From assembly GCA_002348905.1 (NCBI GenBank), contig DEBW01000016.1:17046-25553 (forward strand): 8,508 bases of DNA, in the 5' to 3' direction. The notes beneath the pieces were generated by a model. It ran no database searches and was not told where the DNA came from. It saw nothing but the letters and a program-made list of their open reading frames with translations. This document shows positions 6,248 through 8,508 of the stretch, one piece after another. Made by a program: the position numbers and the translations under genes. Every line of letters begins with the position of its first letter. Within the stretch, counting starts at the first letter, position 1. This stretch comes from Ruminococcus flavefaciens. Its GTDB lineage: Bacteria; Bacillota; Clostridia; Oscillospirales; Ruminococcaceae.

Positions 6248-8185
6248 TGTAGTTGTTTCAGTTTCCTTAGTTGTGGAAGTTACAGGCTCAGAAGTTGTAG
6301 AAGTTTCTACAATGCTTGTAGTTGTAGTAGTTTCAGGAGCAGTTGTAGTTGTTGTTGTGGATGTAGTAGTTGTAGTCTCTGTTGTTGTAGTTGTGGTTGT
6401 TGTTGTGGATGTGGTAGCAGTTGTTGTTGTAGCTTCTGTAGTAGTTGTTGCAGGAGCTTCACCAGCTGTTACCTTATATGAAACGATCTCGCAAGGCTTG
6501 TCAGTGCTTGACTTTGTTGCGTTGTTCCATACATTTGACCACCATACCTGTATCTCGCCGTAAGTTACGCTTTCAGGTACTTCTGAGAGGTCGATCTCAA
6601 CAGTGAGAGCGCCGTTAGCGTCAGCCATACCCTTCCATTCGATGTTCTTCCAGTCGTCAGGTGCAGGGCCGTTGCTGAATCCGAAACCGCCGCCGATAGA
6701 AGCGTTAGGAGCGCCCTTTATCTCAACTGTTACGGACTTCTTAGCACCGCTTGGGAGAGTTACAGCCTTCTTAACAACTTCAAATGTGAAGTCGTCAGGA
6801 GTTGATGTAGTAGTTGTAGTAGTAGCAACAGGCTCTGTAGTAGTTGTTGTTTCAGAATTGCTTGATACTGTTGTAGTTTCAGCCGGAGCTGTTGTTGTTG
6901 TCTCAGCAGGAGCAGAAGATGTTGTAGTTACAGCAGGCTCGTCCTTGATAGCAGCCTTCTTGTGACCGTTCCAGAGGATAGAATCGTCATTGATAACGTT
7001 CATCATTGTGTCGATAACAGGCTCAGAAGCGGAGTACCATGAGAGAGCTGATCTGTTGAAGTAACCGTGAGCTTCGCCCGGATTATCAGGGTTAGAATCG
7101 CAGTTGTTGTCCCAGAGTACGCAAGGGATACCAGCTTCCTTAGCACCTGTCATATAGTCCTTAGCCCAAGCCTTACGGTCGTTGAGGTTGTTGAAGTTGG
7201 AGGAGCTGAACTCGCCGATAACTACAGGAGTATTCTTCTCAGCTTCGAGCTTCTTGAGGTTGTCGAAGAAGTAGTTGATAGCGCCTGTGTAGTCCTCGCC
7301 CCAACCGCTCTTTCCAGGGTAGCTGTGGTTAGCCTTGTCATCGTTAGCCATTGTGAAGTAGTATGGCAGATAAGCGTGTACTGAGTAAGCAACGTTTCCG
7401 CTGTTTGCAGGGAACTGTACAGCTCTGATAGCGTCTATATCAGAAGAAGCGCAGTAACCAGGGCACATAAGGAGTCTTTCCTTGTTTGCGTCTGAACCCT
7501 GTCCACGTACAGTTTCGATGAACTTAGCGTTGAGCTTGTTGATGTAGTTCCATGTGTAGCCGTTGTCCCCGCTGCCGTTGCCCCACTGGTTAACATTCGG
7601 ATTGCCTGTCTGACGAGGCTCGTTCATACCCTCAAATACGAGGTGCTGGTCGTAGTCCTTGAAAGTTTCAGCGAGCTGAGACCATATAGCTGTGAGCTTC
7701 TTTTCAGCTTCCTGATAAGTCTGGTCAGTGAACTGCGGAACGTTTATCCATGTTTCCTCGTGGTGAACGTTGAGGATAACGTAGAGATCATCATTCATAC
7801 AGTAGTCAACGATCTCCTTTACACGGGCAAGCCATGCAGGATCTATCTGATTGTTGCCGTCAAGATGAGCGTACCATGTAGTAGGGATTCTGATCGTATT
7901 GAAGCCCTTAGCCTTAACAGCGTCGATCATAGCCTGTGTTGTCTTTGGCTGTCCCCAGCAAGTTTCAGTATCAAGACCTGTGGTTTTTCCTGTTGAGTCG
8001 TATGCGTCGAGTGTGTTGCCGAGATTCCAGCCGATAGTCATCTGCTCGGTTATCTCGAAAGCGGACATACCACTTGCTGCGTCAGCCTCTGTCTCAACTG
8101 CGACAGGAGTAACTGTGATGCTGGCGAACATACAAGCAAAAGCTGCTGCTGTGCTCACCATTTTTTTGAAGTTTAAATGCTTCAT
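6008..8185 (-). CDS. Gene C: secreted GH5 (probably GH5_4) endoglucanase with CBM-like module and dockerin
   Basis: This is a 725-residue cellulosomal endo-beta-glucanase. I start it at the ATG at 8183-8185, 8 nt after GGAGG (8194-8198). The in-frame ATG at 8198-8200 overlaps that ribosome binding site and is unlikely. Order of parts: signal peptide about 1-35 (MKHLNFKK, hydrophobic core, ADA-A); GH5 domain about 40-405; Thr linker 415-463; CBM-like module about 464-574; Thr-rich linker 578-648; dockerin 653-725. GH5 residues visible: Arg99 (NTIRIP), His141-His142 (NVHHEE), acid/base Glu189 in NEP, His270 and Tyr272 (HAY), nucleophile Glu325 (VVIGEFSS) and Trp358 (VLWDNN). The opening IGWNLGNTLDA and overall pattern fit subfamily 4, whose members cleave beta-1,4-glucan, often also xyloglucan or mixed-linkage glucan. 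The CBM-like module keeps several Trp (DDW, IEW, VWWSNVW) and might be CBM80-like, but I cannot verify the family. The enzyme is probably extracellular and bound to a scaffoldin cohesin. Confidence 0.95.
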   Translation of the reverse strand: MKHLNFKKMVSTAAAFACMFASITVTPVAVETEADAASGMSAFEITEQMTIGWNLGNTLDAYDSTGKTTGLDTETCWGQPKTTQAMIDAVKAKGFNTIRIPTTWYAHLDGNNQIDPAWLARVKEIVDYCMNDDLYVILNVHHEETWINVPQFTDQTYQEAEKKLTAIWSQLAETFKDYDQHLVFEGMNEPRQTGNPNVNQWGNGSGDNGYTWNYINKLNAKFIETVRGQGSDANKERLLMCPGYCASSDIDAIRAVQFPANSGNVAYSVHAYLPYYFTMANDDKANHSYPGKSGWGEDYTGAINYFFDNLKKLEAEKNTPVVIGEFSSSNFNNLNDRKAWAKDYMTGAKEAGIPCVLWDNNCDSNPDNPGEAHGYFNRSALSWYSASEPVIDTMMNVINDDSILWNGHKKAAIKDEPAVTTTSSAPAETTTTAPAETTTVSSNSETTTTTEPVATTTTTTSTPDDFTFEVVKKAVTLPSGAKKSVTVEIKGAPNASIGGGFGFSNGPAPDDWKNIEWKGMADANGALTVEIDLSEVPESVTYGEIQVWWSNVWNNATKSSTDKPCEIVSYKVTAGEAPATTTTEATTTTATTSTTTTTTTTTETTTTTSTTTTTTAPETTTTTSIVETSTTSEPVTSTTKETETTTAPVKADLYGDANLDGKVTIADAVAILQHIGNRDKYGLKPQGQANADVDGKAGVTGSDALTLQQVDAGKYKVTDLPLKSA
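6242..6454 (-). repeat. Low-complexity Thr-linker DNA of gene C before the dockerin
   Basis: This stretch encodes residues 578-648, over 70 percent Thr by eye with Glu, Ser, Ala and Pro breaks. A second, shorter linker (6797-6943) separates the GH5 domain from the CBM-like module. Mixed ACA/ACT/ACC codons limit exact repetition. Confidence 0.85.
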
Positions 8186-8216
8186 TGTTATTACCTCCAT
8201 AAAAAAGATTTCCCTC

Positions 8217-8234
8217 AGACAGCCATAGCTGCCT
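8217..8234 (-). promoter_or_regulatory. 5'-terminal stem-loop in the gene C mRNA
   Basis: In RNA, AGGCAGC (8234-8228), loop UAUG, then GCUGUCU (8223-8217): seven pairs including one G-U. The predicted start is at about 8234, so the hairpin would sit at the very 5' end, where such stems often stabilise mRNA. The GAGGGAAAUCUUUUUU stretch that follows resembles GGGGGAACUUUUU after the outer stem in the leaders of A and B. Confidence 0.5.
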
Positions 8235-8240
8235 ATCTTA

Positions 8241-8269
8241 ATTGTATCACGGTGTTAAAAATATGTCAA
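8241..8269 (-). promoter_or_regulatory. Sigma-A promoter of gene C
   Basis: On the minus strand TTGACA (8269-8264), a 17-bp spacer and TACAAT (8246-8241), with TGA before the -10 as an extended -10. The leader is about 49 nt, much shorter than in A and B. Confidence 0.85.
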
Positions 8270-8305
8270 TGAACTTTGTGTGTCCGAAATATGTCTATAT
8301 ATAGA
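8259..8305. promoter_or_regulatory. Repeats around the gene C -35 region, possible operator
   Basis: AAATATGTC occurs at 8259-8267, overlapping the -35 box, and again at 8287-8295. A perfect 12-bp palindrome, TCTATATATAGA, lies at 8294-8305. Their position upstream of a cellulase promoter would fit a regulator site, but the sequence is AT-rich and chance is a real alternative. No ORF or other structure is evident from 8306 to about 8374. Confidence 0.25.
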
Positions 8306-8374
8306 AATATTTAATGCATTTATATTCAAAATAGATAGTAACTTCTGTTTGGATATCATGATTTAATCAAAACC

Positions 8375-8403
8375 ACAAAAAACAGTTTTTCTTGACAGAA
8401 AAA
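8375..8403 (-). terminator. Possible terminator of a minus-strand gene lying beyond the window
   Basis: TTTTTCT (8386-8392) and AGAAAAA (8397-8403) form a weak 7-bp stem with a TGAC loop. On the minus strand CTG and six T follow. The low GC content makes this uncertain. Confidence 0.3.
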
Positions 8404-8425
8404 GTCAGCTTGTCGAAAAAGTCAG
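8398..8425. repeat. Short direct repeat next to the right-edge palindromes
   Basis: GAAAAAGTCAG occurs at 8398-8408 and 8415-8425, 17 bases apart start to start. It lies beside the hairpin array at 8433-8508 and may be part of the same repeat element. Confidence 0.5.
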
Positions 8426-8432
8426 AATTGCT

Positions 8433-8508
8433 GGGGTGCAGGGGGCGGCTCGCTCCCTGCCGGAGTCAAGAGGCAGAGCCTCTTGCAGGGTGTGGGACAG
8501 CGTCCCAC
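8433..8508. repeat. Intergenic triple-hairpin palindromic repeat, running to the window edge
   Basis: Three consecutive inverted repeats. GCAGGGGGC (8438-8446) pairs with GCTCCCTGC (8452-8460), with one G-T. CAAGAGGC (8467-8474) pairs perfectly with GCCTCTTG (8478-8485), loop AGA. GTGGGAC (8492-8498) pairs perfectly with GTCCCAC (8502-8508), loop AGC. The sequence is GC-rich in an AT-rich intergenic region and has no ORF. Repeats of this design are common in Ruminococcus and relatives as I recall. The element may continue past the window. Confidence 0.75.

Noticed and set aside
6242..6454. Phase variation by slippage in the Thr-linker DNA
   Set aside because: The codons are mixed and the tract is not a homopolymer or exact short repeat; triplet changes would only alter linker length.
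5901..6563. A 220-residue plus-strand ORF with long Val runs that looks like a membrane protein
   Set aside because: The Val runs are the antisense reading of Thr codons in the gene C linker, and it also runs across the gene C terminator and the dockerin in antisense.
8186..8200. Upstream in-frame ATG at 8198-8200 as the start of gene C
   Set aside because: That ATG overlaps the GGAGG ribosome binding site for the ATG at 8183-8185, which has 8-nt spacing and gives a normal signal peptide.

Overview
The window looks like a cellulosome gene cluster from a rumen or gut Ruminococcus, with the R. flavefaciens group the closest match I recognise. Three adjacent minus-strand genes encode secreted proteins. 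Each has a signal peptide, long Thr-rich linkers and a C-terminal type I-like dockerin whose second half has the form NADVDG-x-AG-(V/I)-TG-x-DAL. That combination points to Ruminococcus; the species assignment is inference.

Layout, left to right. Positions 1-693 (+) are the 3' end of a gene for a protein with xxxLxxG heptad repeats, of the kind found in large Firmicutes MMPL/YhgE-type membrane proteins. A strong terminator follows, then a 79-bp MITE-like palindromic element. The three dockerin genes follow on the minus strand and are transcribed right to left in the order C, B, A. Gene C (6008-8185) is a GH5 endoglucanase, probably GH5_4, with a beta-sandwich carbohydrate-binding-type module and a dockerin. 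Gene B (3560-5689) is a BspA-type leucine-rich-repeat protein with a dockerin. Gene A (886-3234) has the order LRR, CBM-like module, LRR, dockerin. The right edge (8433-8508) is a second intergenic repeat made of three consecutive hairpins.

Each dockerin gene has its own near-consensus sigma-A promoter with an extended -10. C and B each end in a strong terminator, so they look like separate transcription units, not one operon. The products would be exported and docked by cohesin-dockerin pairing. C would cut beta-glucan; A and B would add non-catalytic LRR surfaces, with an extra CBM-like module in A.

The most interesting structure is that A and B are paralogues with constant ends and different middles. 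Promoter, about 184-nt leader, signal peptide, first Thr linker and the segment closing the LRR are nearly the same in both. The B and C dockerins differ at only 2 of 240 bases, synonymous changes included, which suggests recent duplication or gene conversion. The A and B leaders can fold into a closed structure whose outer stem varies on one arm while keeping base pairing, making it a candidate cis-regulatory RNA that I cannot match to a known riboswitch.
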